In this document: piece by piece, positions 1 through 7,662 of the stretch | Layout of the letters: the number at the start of each line of letters is the position of its first letter | Position numbering within the stretch: position 1 is the first letter of the stretch | NCBI GenBank assembly: GCA_012520935.1 | Contig: JAAYNG010000017.1 | Coordinates: forward strand, 1 to 44,711 | Source: Tissierellia bacterium | GTDB taxonomy: Bacteria; Bacillota; Clostridia; Tissierellales; Peptoniphilaceae | Direction of reading: 5' to 3' | Length of the DNA stretch: 44,711 nucleotides | Notes under the pieces: generated by a model | The model's database searches: none | What the model was told of the DNA's origin: nothing | Seen by the model: only the letters and a program-made list of their open reading frames with translations | Made by a program: the position numbers and the translations under genes

Positions 1-2
1 AT

Positions 3-596
3 GATGAGATAGCTAAAGGAGAAGAAGGAAGGCTTACATTTAAGATGAACTCTCTTACAGATTTGGACTTTATAAAGAAATTTGTGGAAGCTTCAAGGGC
101 AGGTGTTAAGATAACCCTAATTATAAGAGGGATTTCCTGCATGCTACCGGACCTTGCTGATACAAAAAATATAGAGATTAGGAGTATTGTAGGGAGGTTT
201 TTGGAACATCCGAGGATATACTTGTTTGGCAGGGGGGAAGATGTGAAGATTTATATTTCCTCTGCTGACCTTATGACAAGGAATACGGACAGGAGGGTGG
301 AGGTTGCTGCCCCGATTTATAATGAAAATTTAAAGAAGGAAATCGAGGACTACTTGGATATCCAGCTTAAGGACAATGTCAAGGGTAGAAGGATGAACAA
401 TAAGGGTGAGTATGAGTTGATTGAGGACGGAAAGGAGCCGTTAAACTCACAGGAATACTTTATCACACTTAGTAATGAGAGAAGGGTTGAAAAAATAAAG
501 GACAAGGAAAAAGAAAAGGAAGAAAGGGCAGAAAAGATACACTCTAAAGAGGGAAAGACTTTCTTTCAAAGGTTGAGAAACTTATTTAAAAATTGA
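3..596 (+). CDS. ppk1: Polyphosphate kinase 1, C-terminal part (5' end outside window)
   Basis: PPK1 reversibly polymerises the gamma phosphate of ATP into inorganic polyphosphate. The reading frame is open from the first bases of the window, so the gene starts upstream and only about 197 C-terminal residues are seen. Recognisable PPK1 blocks are KMNSLTD, the stretch AGVKITLIIRGISC, SIVGRFLEHPRIYLFG and the nucleotide-site block ISSADLMTRNTDRRVEV, in family order. After the usual end (NSQEYFITLS) there is a tail of about 40 residues very rich in Lys and Glu, longer than I would expect for PPK1. It ends 7 bases before a convergent GNAT gene. A PPK2 gene lies 1.5 kb downstream on the other strand. 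Confidence 0.95.
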   Translation, partial: DEIAKGEEGRLTFKMNSLTDLDFIKKFVEASRAGVKITLIIRGISCMLPDLADTKNIEIRSIVGRFLEHPRIYLFGRGEDVKIYISSADLMTRNTDRRVEVAAPIYNENLKKEIEDYLDIQLKDNVKGRRMNNKGEYELIEDGKEPLNSQEYFITLSNERRVEKIKDKEKEKEERAEKIHSKEGKTFFQRLRNLFKN

Positions 597-603
597 TTAA
601 GCA

Positions 604-1092
604 TTACTCACAATCATACTTCATAAACTTCGGATGGCAGGTCTTGTTTAATTGTGAACAAGTTTTGCAGCTGAAAATGTCCGGCACATCTTCCAAGTCT
701 AAATAATAAAAACCATACTTTCTAAAAAATTCCGGGACCTTGGCAGTTATATAGATGCTTGATGCTCCCATTTTTTTTAATTCTTCCATACTGACTTTAA
801 ACAACAATTCGCCCAAGTCTTTCCCCCTGTGTTCCTTATAAACAGCCAGGTCATTGAGGACATAGTGTCCCTCCTTGACGGCAAGGGCAGACCCTCCTAT
901 TAAACATCCATCAGCTTTTTTCAAAGAAAAACCTTTAACAAAGCCTCCAACTTTTTCTTCTGTTTCATCTAAATAAAATTCAAGCCCTGATGAAACAAAT
1001 AAGTCTTCAAACTGGAGGTAGTCCTTAGTTTCATATAAATTATATCTTTCCCCATCAAGGTTAAATGATTCAATTAGCAGGTCATTTTTCAT
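604..1092 (-). CDS. GNAT-family N-acetyltransferase with cysteine-rich C-terminus
   Basis: A 162-residue GNAT acyltransferase. The acetyl-CoA binding motif A is visible as LAVYKEHRGKDLGELLF (about residues 83-99), followed by the usual helix and the FFRKYGFYYL block near the end. The last 20 residues contain four cysteines (CKTC, then C and C) plus a His-Pro, a pattern I associate with a clostridial GNAT subgroup and which could bind a metal; that is inference. The substrate is unknown. The start is preceded by a GGGGGG ribosome site and a good promoter at 1120-1148. It converges on ppk1. Confidence 0.8.
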   Translation of the reverse strand: MKNDLLIESFNLDGERYNLYETKDYLQFEDLFVSSGLEFYLDETEEKVGGFVKGFSLKKADGCLIGGSALAVKEGHYVLNDLAVYKEHRGKDLGELLFKVSMEELKKMGASSIYITAKVPEFFRKYGFYYLDLEDVPDIFSCKTCSQLNKTCHPKFMKYDCE

Positions 1093-1119
1093 GGTTTAGC
1101 CCCCCTTCTATACAGTATA

Positions 1120-1148
1120 ATTATATTGTAAGTTTTTAATAAATACAA
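1120..1148 (-). promoter_or_regulatory. Promoter of the GNAT gene
   Basis: Read on the minus strand: -35 TTGTAT, a 17-base spacer and -10 TATAAT, lying 28 bases upstream of the GNAT start codon. This fits a housekeeping sigma-A promoter. Confidence 0.65.
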
Positions 1149-1425
1149 TAAGAAGTATGAAATAAATAGGGGGTTTAGAGAAATATTTGAGAATCTTTAT
1201 GGCTCTGGAAATATGATATAATTATGACGAAAAAGGAACTGGTCCAAGGTTAATTAAGCCTATTCTTTAAAAGCAAACCGGAAATTCTATTGTTGTGAGT
1301 GAGCTTGAAGCAATAGTTGATTATTTATATTTTTCTATTAAAATCTAGTTAAAAATGGTATAATTGTGTCAAAATCTAAAAAGATTAAATCGAATAAAGC
1401 TATTTAAAAAAGCAAAGGTGATATA
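1149..1425. other. Intergenic stretch with candidate promoters, no gene recognised
   Basis: AT-rich DNA without a convincing gene. A short open stretch around 1280-1347 (reading TGNSIVVSELEAIVDYLY, then a stop) has no start codon with a ribosome site and may be decayed coding sequence. An extended -10 element (TGGTATAAT, 1356-1364) could drive the RhuM-like fragment. Confidence 0.4.
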
Positions 1426-1614
1426 ATGGATAATCGAGGAGAAATTGTTATGTATAACACTGAAGATGGACTGACTAAAATAAATGTTAATTTGCAAAAT
1501 GAAACTGTATGGTTATCTTTAGAGCAGATATCTGAACTTTTTCAAAGGGATAAATCTACGATTTCAAGACATATAAAAAACATAAACCCTGCTCCCATTA
1601 TTTCACCTCGTTAA
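1426..1614 (+). pseudogene. RhuM-family protein, N-terminal fragment
   Basis: Only 62 codons are left. The first 52 or so match the start of RhuM-type virulence/Fic-associated proteins: IVMYNTEDGLTKINVNLQNE, then TVWLSLEQISELFQRDK and STISRHIKNI, which is the N-terminal DNA-binding-like domain. Full members run to several hundred residues, so most of the gene is missing. After HIKNI the sequence turns into an unrelated short tail and stops. It retains a ribosome site (AAAGGTG) and start codon, so a short peptide could still be made. The break point faces the broken end of a sigma factor gene. Confidence 0.75.
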
Positions 1615-1616
1615 AA

Positions 1617-1943
1617 TCAAACTTGTCTGTTTATATTAGTTAATATTATACCATTAAGAGGCAAGTTATCCAAGTCTTCAATGGAAACCTCCTCCAGTTC
1701 ATCGTAATCGGATATTCGTTTTTGCCTGCGGATTTCGTTGTAACATTCATTAATCAGTATACGGGTCATCCATGTATCAAAATACTTCTCTTCTCTAAGT
1801 TTTTTATGGTTGCATAAGGCCTTGTAAATGGCTTCGTCTAAAACATCTAAGGATTGGGAGCGACTTCCCATGTAGCCCATAGCTGTCTTATATAGTTTTC
1901 CCTTTATCGACTCAATCATATTTGCGAATTCTTCGTTGGTCAA
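1617..1943 (-). pseudogene. ECF RNA polymerase sigma factor, truncated after region 2
   Basis: A 108-codon frame whose first 95 residues look like region 2 of an ECF (group 4) sigma factor of the YlaC/SigV kind. Examples are KLYKTAMGYMGSRSQSLDVL, DEAIYKALCNHKKLR and YFDTWMTRILINECYNEIRR, the last covering the -10 recognition helix. Region 4, needed for -35 recognition, is absent: the frame runs into an unrelated tail (GIILTNINRQV) and stops. Normal length is about 160-180 residues. It is therefore probably inactive. No anti-sigma gene remains beside it. Confidence 0.75.
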
Positions 1944-2081
1944 TTACCCCCACCTCCCCTTCATATATTAGACGGATTAAAAGTGATTTTTTATTTAGAA
2001 TCTTGAAAAATATTTTTTTAAGACTTTATGACAAAAAACTAGGGAGGAACATCTCCTCCCAAATAAGTTTAAAATACAAGT

Positions 2082-2936
2082 CTATTCTCCCAACAACACC
2101 CCCCTCCATTTTTGTAGTTCTAATCTTTCCTGTTCATTCAAGACAGGGAACTTAGGGTCCATGTCCTTTAGTAATTCCACCATGATTTCTGAAATTACAT
2201 ACCTTTGGAACCATTTTCTATCTGAAGGGATAACATACCAAGGGGCATAATCGGTGGAAGTGTTGTTAAGCATATCCTCATAGGCTTCTTCATAGTCGTC
2301 CCAGTGCTTCCTGTTCTCCATGTCGGCAGTTTCAAACTTCCAATTCTTGGAAGGCATTTCAATCCTTTCAAGTAGGTTTTCTTTTTGCTTATCTTTGGAC
2401 AGGTGCAGGAAGAACTTAACTATCCTAAAGCCATTTTCTGAAAGGTATCTCTCAAAGTCGTTAATTTGCCTAAACCTCTTTTTATAGAAGTCCTTTTCTT
2501 TCATGTAATCAGGAACATTGTAGGTTTCCATTAAGTTTAAAACCCTTGGAGCCAGGACATCTTCATAGTGGGACCTGTTGAAGATTCCGATAGTTCCCCT
2601 TTCAGGAAGGTTTCTTACAATCCTCCACAGGTAGTCGTGCTTCAGTTCAGTCTTATTTGGTGACTTGAAGGAGGCAATCTTTACCCCTTGCGGGTTAAAA
2701 GCTTCCATAACATTGGTGATGACCCCGTCCTTCCCTGCTGTGTCCGTAGCTTGAATTACAATAAGGACACCTTCCCTTCCGTCAGCATATAACTTTTCTT
2801 GGAATTCAGCCATAAGTTCAAGGTTCTTAGGCATAAGTTCATTTTTGACCTCATCCTTTTCAAGCCTTCCATTATAAGATGTATCATAGTCCTTAAGTTT
2901 AATTTTCCCCTTCACTAGGTAGTCTTTCGTATCCAT
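2082..2936 (-). CDS. Polyphosphate:nucleotide phosphotransferase, PPK2 family
   Basis: A 284-residue one-domain PPK2, which uses polyphosphate to phosphorylate nucleotides (or the reverse). The Walker A-like loop is QATDTAGKDG at residues 62-71, the Walker B-like block is GIFNRSHYEDVL, and the lid region LHLSKDKQKENLLER follows. The Asp after GK in the P-loop resembles class III enzymes (AMP and ADP acceptors), but I cannot assign the class firmly. The start is preceded by AAAAGGAG. Its location close to ppk1 suggests that polyphosphate synthesis and use are both encoded here, though on opposite strands and in separate transcripts. Confidence 0.92.
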   Translation of the reverse strand: MDTKDYLVKGKIKLKDYDTSYNGRLEKDEVKNELMPKNLELMAEFQEKLYADGREGVLIVIQATDTAGKDGVITNVMEAFNPQGVKIASFKSPNKTELKHDYLWRIVRNLPERGTIGIFNRSHYEDVLAPRVLNLMETYNVPDYMKEKDFYKKRFRQINDFERYLSENGFRIVKFFLHLSKDKQKENLLERIEMPSKNWKFETADMENRKHWDDYEEAYEDMLNNTSTDYAPWYVIPSDRKWFQRYVISEIMVELLKDMDPKFPVLNEQERLELQKWRGVLLGE

Positions 2937-3053
2937 AAATCATCAACTCCTTTTCAAATATTTTACCACAGATAAACAATATCTAAAAGGAGTATTTTAA
3001 TTTTGGATTACTTAAATTTTAGATAACACTCATATTACAAAATTAAATTTCAC

Positions 3054-3082
3054 TTGATAATTGAATCTTTTTGTAGTATTAT
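3054..3082 (+). promoter_or_regulatory. Promoter of the LCP-fni-birA-caspase operon
   Basis: -35 TTGATA (3054-3059), 17-base spacer, -10 TATTAT (3077-3082). The expected transcript start near 3089 rules out the in-frame TTG at 3086 as the start codon of the next gene. Confidence 0.6.
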
Positions 3083-3112
3083 GATTTGAGACTTGATAGA
3101 AGAGGTGTTATA

Positions 3113-4066
3113 GTGAAAAAATTTGTAGCTGCTTTTTTATTATCGATGGTGGTCTTATCGATATTTTATGTTGCTTTTGGAGAGAAACTTTTAAATAAAA
3201 ACAAACCCATTGTGCCTAATGTTGAAGTGGATGTAGGGGGCGAGGATGACTTTGTTGAAACAGAGGGCAATAAGATAGAACAAAAGCACCCGGATGAAAT
3301 TCTTTTTGCAGTTTTCGGAGTGGATGGAAATGGCGTTAAAAGGGAAAGAGGTTTAAGGTCTGATGTAATTATAGTCACGAAGGTTAATTTTGAAACCGGA
3401 AAAGTGGACATATTACAGATAAACAGGGACAGCAGGGTTCCTGTAAAGGGCAAGTATGACAAGATTAATGCTGCCCATTCTTATGGTGGGCCAAAACTTG
3501 CTATGGAAACTTTGAGAGATTATTTAGGCATTGATATAGACTATTATGTAAAGGTTGACTTCAAGGGGATTATGGATATAGTAGATGCTGTTGATGGGGT
3601 TGAATTTGATGTGCCTGTGAAGATGAGGTACAATGACCCAACGGCTAAGCCGCCATTAAATATTAAACTGGACCCGGGAGTACAGGTCTTGAATGGGAAA
3701 AATTCCCATGACCTGTTGAGGTTTAGGCACAACAATGGGACAGACTATTATCCCGGAGGTTTTAGCAGGGAAAAGGTCCAACTGGATTGGATTAAGGCCT
3801 TTGCAAAAACTGTTATGCAACCAAGAAACATTTTGAAACTGCCAAGAATAATTGAAACAACCTATAATTCTGTGGATACTAACTTTCCTTTGAGCTTTGT
3901 ACTTTCACTGGCAGGGTCTGTCAAAAAAATAGATGTTGAAAACATGAGAATGGAATCCTTGCCGGGCGAAGGTTATAAGAAGTATGGAGGATGGTACTTT
4001 TTCCCGGATGAAGCTCAAAAAGAAATCTTAGTTAAAGAAATGTTCGGAGATTACTTGATAAAATAG
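3113..4066 (+). CDS. LytR-CpsA-Psr (LCP) family cell-wall phosphotransferase
   Basis: LCP proteins transfer lipid-linked glycopolymers (teichoic acids, capsule) onto peptidoglycan outside the cell. The 317-residue product has one N-terminal membrane anchor (about residues 4-22), an acidic linker and the LCP domain. Key blocks are FGVDGNGVKRERGLRSDVII, then TGKVDILQINRDSRV, the KINAAHSYGG motif and, near the end of the domain, LNGKNSHDLLRFRHNN. The chosen start is GTG at 3113, with AGAGGTG six bases upstream; an in-frame TTG 27 bases earlier lies before the likely transcript start. It is the first gene of a four-gene operon and is followed after 13 bases by fni. Confidence 0.9.
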   Translation: MKKFVAAFLLSMVVLSIFYVAFGEKLLNKNKPIVPNVEVDVGGEDDFVETEGNKIEQKHPDEILFAVFGVDGNGVKRERGLRSDVIIVTKVNFETGKVDILQINRDSRVPVKGKYDKINAAHSYGGPKLAMETLRDYLGIDIDYYVKVDFKGIMDIVDAVDGVEFDVPVKMRYNDPTAKPPLNIKLDPGVQVLNGKNSHDLLRFRHNNGTDYYPGGFSREKVQLDWIKAFAKTVMQPRNILKLPRIIETTYNSVDTNFPLSFVLSLAGSVKKIDVENMRMESLPGEGYKKYGGWYFFPDEAQKEILVKEMFGDYLIK

Positions 4067-4079
4067 TTAGGAGGCATTA

Positions 4080-5096
4080 ATGAGAGAAGAAAGAAAACTT
4101 GCTCATATTGAAAACTATTTAAAGACCTGTTATGCAGGGAACACGCTTTTAAGCGATATCTTCATTGAACATGACCCCTTGCCGGACTTGGGAATTGATG
4201 ATATTAATACTTCGGTAAACCTTACAAGTGGAAGACTGGAATTTCCATTGTTAATTAATGCCATGACCGGCGGGACGGATATGGCTGTTAACATCAATGA
4301 GGACTTGGCTAAGCTTGCAAAGAAGTACGGTATAGCCATGGCTGTCGGCTCACAGGCTATTGCAATAATGGATAAAAAAGATGCGGAATCCTTTAAAATC
4401 GTAAGGGAAGTTATGGGTAGTGAGGGGAATATCCTTGCCAATATGTCAGCTCTGGCTTCTGTTGAGGATGTACAAGCAGCGATAGACATGATAGATGCAA
4501 ACGGGGTCCAACTCCACCTAAACCCTGCCCAAGAACTGGTAATGGAAGAGGGGGACAGGGACTTTAAAGGTGTCTGTGCAAATATAGAAAAGATAATGAA
4601 AGAGGTAAGTGCTCCTGTCATAGTAAAAGAGGTAGGTTTTGGCTTTGGAGAAAGCAGCATAAAGAAACTCATAAAGCTTGGTGTTTCAGACATAGACATT
4701 GGCGGTGCCGGTGGGACCAACTTTATTGAGATTGAAGACTTAAGGATGGGCAAGTACGACTATTCTGACCTTTACTGCTGGGGGAACCCTACTGCCTACT
4801 CCATAATAAAGGCTAGAGACTTGAGCAAGGACTTATTTATTATAGGTAGTGGTGGAATTAGGACCAGCGGAGAGGCAATCAGGGCAATGGTTATAGGGTC
4901 TAATATAGTTGCCATGTCAGGTGAAATTCTTTCCTACTTGATGCATGGCGGTTATGAAAGTGCGGACCTCTTCCTAGAACAGTTTATGTATAAGTTTAAA
5001 GTGTTAATGCTCCTTACCGGCTCGAGGAACATTGATGAACTAAGAAGTCTACCGCATAAGATTACAGGCAGGTTAAAGGATTTGTTAAATGAATAG
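4080..5096 (+). CDS. fni: Isopentenyl-diphosphate delta-isomerase, type 2 (FMN-dependent)
   Basis: Interconverts isopentenyl and dimethylallyl diphosphate, feeding undecaprenyl phosphate and quinone synthesis, using reduced FMN. Length (338 residues) is typical. Diagnostic blocks are NAMTGGTD near residue 62, AVGSQ, the substrate motif HLNPAQE, KEVGFGFG, the FMN phosphate site GGAGGTNFIEIE, GSGGIRTSGEA and LLTGSRNIDEL at the end. The ribosome site AGGAGG precedes the ATG. Its last 8 bases overlap birA, implying translational coupling. Type 2 isomerases often accompany the mevalonate route, but no other mevalonate genes are in this window. Confidence 0.95.
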   Translation: MREERKLAHIENYLKTCYAGNTLLSDIFIEHDPLPDLGIDDINTSVNLTSGRLEFPLLINAMTGGTDMAVNINEDLAKLAKKYGIAMAVGSQAIAIMDKKDAESFKIVREVMGSEGNILANMSALASVEDVQAAIDMIDANGVQLHLNPAQELVMEEGDRDFKGVCANIEKIMKEVSAPVIVKEVGFGFGESSIKKLIKLGVSDIDIGGAGGTNFIEIEDLRMGKYDYSDLYCWGNPTAYSIIKARDLSKDLFIIGSGGIRTSGEAIRAMVIGSNIVAMSGEILSYLMHGGYESADLFLEQFMYKFKVLMLLTGSRNIDELRSLPHKITGRLKDLLNE

Positions 5097-5805
5097 GTTG
5101 ATTGGTAAAGAGGTCTTTTACTTTGAATCCTTAGATTCTACTAATGAATATATGTTAAATAAGGCAGGAACTCTTGACGAGGGTTCCTGTGTTTTTTGTG
5201 ACTTTCAGACAAAAGGCAGGGGGCGGCAGGGAAGGGACTGGCTTTCTTTGAGTGGGAAGGGGCTTTATTTTTCTTTTCTCTTGAAGCCTAGCATTTCTTT
5301 GGAGGAAATTCCTAAACTAACCATAGCTGTGGGGGTTGGAATTTCAAAAGCCCTCGACAGTCTTGGGATTAATACAATGATTAAGTGGCCGAATGATATC
5401 TATTTAAATGGTAAAAAGCTTTCAGGAATCCTATCTGAATTGAAAATCCTAGATGGTGAAGCTAATGTTGTTGTGGGTGTTGGACTTAATATTGCCCATG
5501 ATAGGTCAGACTTTCCTGATGATATTTCTAATAAGGCGACATCATTATTAATAGAAACTGGAGAAAACTTTAATAAGGGTAATTTATTAGATATCCTATT
5601 GGATTTTATCGACAGGGAGTATACTTATTTCTTGACTAAAGGTGTTGATTTTGACTACTTAAGTAAAAAAGACTTCTTATTTGGTAAAAAGGCCAGATAT
5701 TTGGGTAAAGATGTTATCATAAGGGGGATTAGCAAGGACTGCTCCTTATTGATTGAAGATGATAGGGGGGTCCGTGGGATAGAAGGAGGGGAGATAGAGT
5801 TTTGA
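5089..5805 (+). CDS. birA: Biotin--[acetyl-CoA-carboxylase] ligase (biotin protein ligase, no repressor domain)
   Basis: Activates biotin with ATP and attaches it to a lysine of biotin-dependent carboxylases or decarboxylases. At 238 residues it is a class I enzyme: the catalytic and C-terminal domains are present but there is no N-terminal winged helix, so it should not repress transcription. Motifs are SLDSTNEYML, the biotin/ATP loop QTKGRGRQGRDW and KWPNDIYLNGKKLSGILSE. The ATG overlaps the end of fni, and its stop overlaps the TTG start of the caspase-like gene. No biotinylated enzyme is encoded nearby. Confidence 0.93.
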   Translation: MNRLIGKEVFYFESLDSTNEYMLNKAGTLDEGSCVFCDFQTKGRGRQGRDWLSLSGKGLYFSFLLKPSISLEEIPKLTIAVGVGISKALDSLGINTMIKWPNDIYLNGKKLSGILSELKILDGEANVVVGVGLNIAHDRSDFPDDISNKATSLLIETGENFNKGNLLDILLDFIDREYTYFLTKGVDFDYLSKKDFLFGKKARYLGKDVIIRGISKDCSLLIEDDRGVRGIEGGEIEF

Positions 5806-7049
5806 GAAGGTTTTTTTATATTGCTCTAATAGTATTGCTTTTCTCAACAAGTTCTCTTGCAGAAAGTCATTGGGCACTTGTGATTGGCAACTCTGACTAT
5901 GTAGACAACAAGCTACTGGAAGGCTCTAATAGAGATATTTTAAAGATGGAATTAATGTTGCTGCAGTCAGGTTTTGACTATTCCATAGACAAGAGGGAAA
6001 ACCTAACAAAGAAAGAGATGATTGCTGCCATAGAAGAAGCCTTTTCCCAATCAAGGGATGGGGATGTTAACTGGCTCCACTTCAGCGGACATGGGACATA
6101 TAGCAAGAAAAAGAAGGAATCCTACATTATAGGGGTGGACATGAGCCTTCTTAGTGCAGGTGAATTAAAGGAAGTTGTTGATAGGATTCCAGGTAAATTT
6201 ATTATCACCCTAGACTCATGTAACTCTGCCGGCTTTATTGAGGGTTCCATACCAAGGAGCTTGCCTGCTGAAGAGAATTTGACAAGAAGCTTTCTTAATG
6301 AAGAAGCCTTGTCGGTAGATAATATTGGGGATGAAGATTTACAAAGACACCTGATTGAGGAAGAGGATTCATATAATAAGCTTGTTGTAGAGGAAGGTTT
6401 GTCGATGAATTCTAGTTTAGAAGAGGACCTGTTTGGCAGCTTTTTTATTGAGGCTTTTTTAAACAGGCGGGCAAGGTCTATTGGTGGAGAAAGGTTTTTC
6501 ATAATAACTTCTTCCAGTTATGATGAACTTTCATATGAGATAAACTATAAGGACGGCTGGGGTCCTGGAGGGGAAACTACAAGGTCGATTGTGGAAGGTA
6601 ATGGATATGGAGGTGAATTCCTGGCAGACAGGGACTTTAATGGTTCAGTTGACTTTAGCGAGCTCGCCACATATGTTAGAGATGATGTTGACAATAGTAC
6701 AATAAATTTTTATCCGGAGTTTTCAGATTTTATTGTGGGTAAAAAGGGGGGAAGACCTAAGAACTTCAGGTATGAGCTTTCAACTGATAAGGAATGGGAG
6801 ATTCTTTTTAACGCACCTGTTATTCAAGAGGCTATAGAAGAAAAGATTATAATATTTGATTCAAGTGATAAAAAGCTTGCTACTAAGTTTAGATTTAGTG
6901 AAGGTGGAAAAAGGGTATTTGTGTCTACAAGTTCCCCTTATAAGCCAGGTTCTTATTATAGGCTTGAGATTATGAAGGGGTTAAAGTCAACAGAGGATAT
7001 TAAGCCTATGCAAAAGGATGAGATAGTTCATTTTTATACTTTAAAATAG
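5802..7049 (+). CDS. Secreted caspase-like peptidase (C14 / metacaspase-related) with EF-hand loop
   Basis: A 415-residue exported protein. Residues 1-20 form a signal peptide (hydrophobic core, probable cut after SLA). Residues 23-145 form a caspase-fold p20 unit: HWALVIGNSDY, the histidine motif HFSGHGT (His97) and the cysteine motif LDSCNSAGF (Cys140), so both members of the dyad are present. A long acidic insertion follows (about 150-215). Residues 276-287 match a canonical calcium-binding EF-hand loop (D-x-D-x-N-G-x-V-D-x-x-E). The last ~85 residues look like a beta-rich, SbsA-Ig-like domain. The start is TTG at 5802, coupled to the birA stop. Substrate and role are unknown; cleavage after Arg/Lys would be usual for metacaspase relatives but is not shown here. 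Confidence 0.85.
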   Translation: MRRFFYIALIVLLFSTSSLAESHWALVIGNSDYVDNKLLEGSNRDILKMELMLLQSGFDYSIDKRENLTKKEMIAAIEEAFSQSRDGDVNWLHFSGHGTYSKKKKESYIIGVDMSLLSAGELKEVVDRIPGKFIITLDSCNSAGFIEGSIPRSLPAEENLTRSFLNEEALSVDNIGDEDLQRHLIEEEDSYNKLVVEEGLSMNSSLEEDLFGSFFIEAFLNRRARSIGGERFFIITSSSYDELSYEINYKDGWGPGGETTRSIVEGNGYGGEFLADRDFNGSVDFSELATYVRDDVDNSTINFYPEFSDFIVGKKGGRPKNFRYELSTDKEWEILFNAPVIQEAIEEKIIIFDSSDKKLATKFRFSEGGKRVFVSTSSPYKPGSYYRLEIMKGLKSTEDIKPMQKDEIVHFYTLK

Positions 7050-7090
7050 GTATTAAGCCCAGATCCTTTATTTTAAATTCTATTAAGAAC

Positions 7091-7119
7091 TTGAAAACAA
7101 GCTAAAGAAAGTGTATAAT
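7091..7119 (+). promoter_or_regulatory. Promoter of the nitroreductase-PPIase-nudC operon
   Basis: -35 TTGAAA, 17-base spacer, perfect -10 TATAAT, 30 bases before the nitroreductase start. Near-consensus sigma-A promoter. Confidence 0.75.
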
Positions 7120-7148
7120 TATTTGGATAAGAAGAAGGGAGTGTAGAA

Positions 7149-7661
7149 ATGGAAATTTTAGAAGGCATTAGGACTAGGAAGAGTATTAGAAGGTATACCG
7201 GTAAGATTGGCTCAGAAGAGATTGATACCTTATTGAGAGCAGGATTTGCAGCCCCTTCAGCCCATAATAAACGACCTTGGGAGTTTTTAGTTATAAGGGA
7301 CGAAAAAATCATTGACGACATCTGCAAAATCCATAAGTATGCAAGATTTTTAAAGGATGCAGGTACCGGGATACTTGTTCTTGGTGATTCTGACAAGGCG
7401 TTTAATAGGGATTTTTTGATTCAAGACTGCTCAGCAGCCCTGCAAAATATCCTTTTAGCTGCCCATGGGATGGACCTTGGGGCAACTTGGTGCGGGGTTT
7501 ATGGTGGTGGAGATGAGATATATAATGGTTTTGTTGACTACTTCCGCCTTCCAGCAAATATAATTCCTGTCGGGCTTATAGTTGTTGGGAAAAAAGAAAT
7601 TAGAGAAATGACTGAGAGGAATAGGTATGATGAAGATAAGATACATTTTGACAGGTGGTAA
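7149..7661 (+). CDS. Nitroreductase-family FMN oxidoreductase
   Basis: A 170-residue member of the FMN-dependent nitroreductase family, which acts as a dimer using NAD(P)H. Signature blocks are the N-terminal RTRKSIRRYTG (phosphate-binding arginines), AGFAAPSAHNKRPWEFLVI and the C-terminal PVGLIVVGKKE. The middle block CSAALQNILLAAHGMDLGATWCGVYG packs against the flavin in relatives. The physiological substrate cannot be told from sequence. It leads an operon; the next gene starts one base after its stop codon. Confidence 0.9.
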   Translation: MEILEGIRTRKSIRRYTGKIGSEEIDTLLRAGFAAPSAHNKRPWEFLVIRDEKIIDDICKIHKYARFLKDAGTGILVLGDSDKAFNRDFLIQDCSAALQNILLAAHGMDLGATWCGVYGGGDEIYNGFVDYFRLPANIIPVGLIVVGKKEIREMTERNRYDEDKIHFDRW

Positions 7662-7662
7662 T

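Noticed and set aside
1280..1347. Short open stretch before the RhuM fragment as a gene
   Set aside because: It has no start codon with a ribosome site and no recognisable family.
3086..3112. Upstream TTG start for the LCP gene
   Set aside because: It falls before the predicted transcript start and has no ribosome site; GTG 3113 has both.
4130..4753. Long open frames on the strand opposite fni, and similar ones opposite the caspase, cyclophilin and ribosomal genes
   Set aside because: They lack ribosome sites, give low-complexity Ser/Pro/Ile-rich proteins and lie fully inside well-identified genes.
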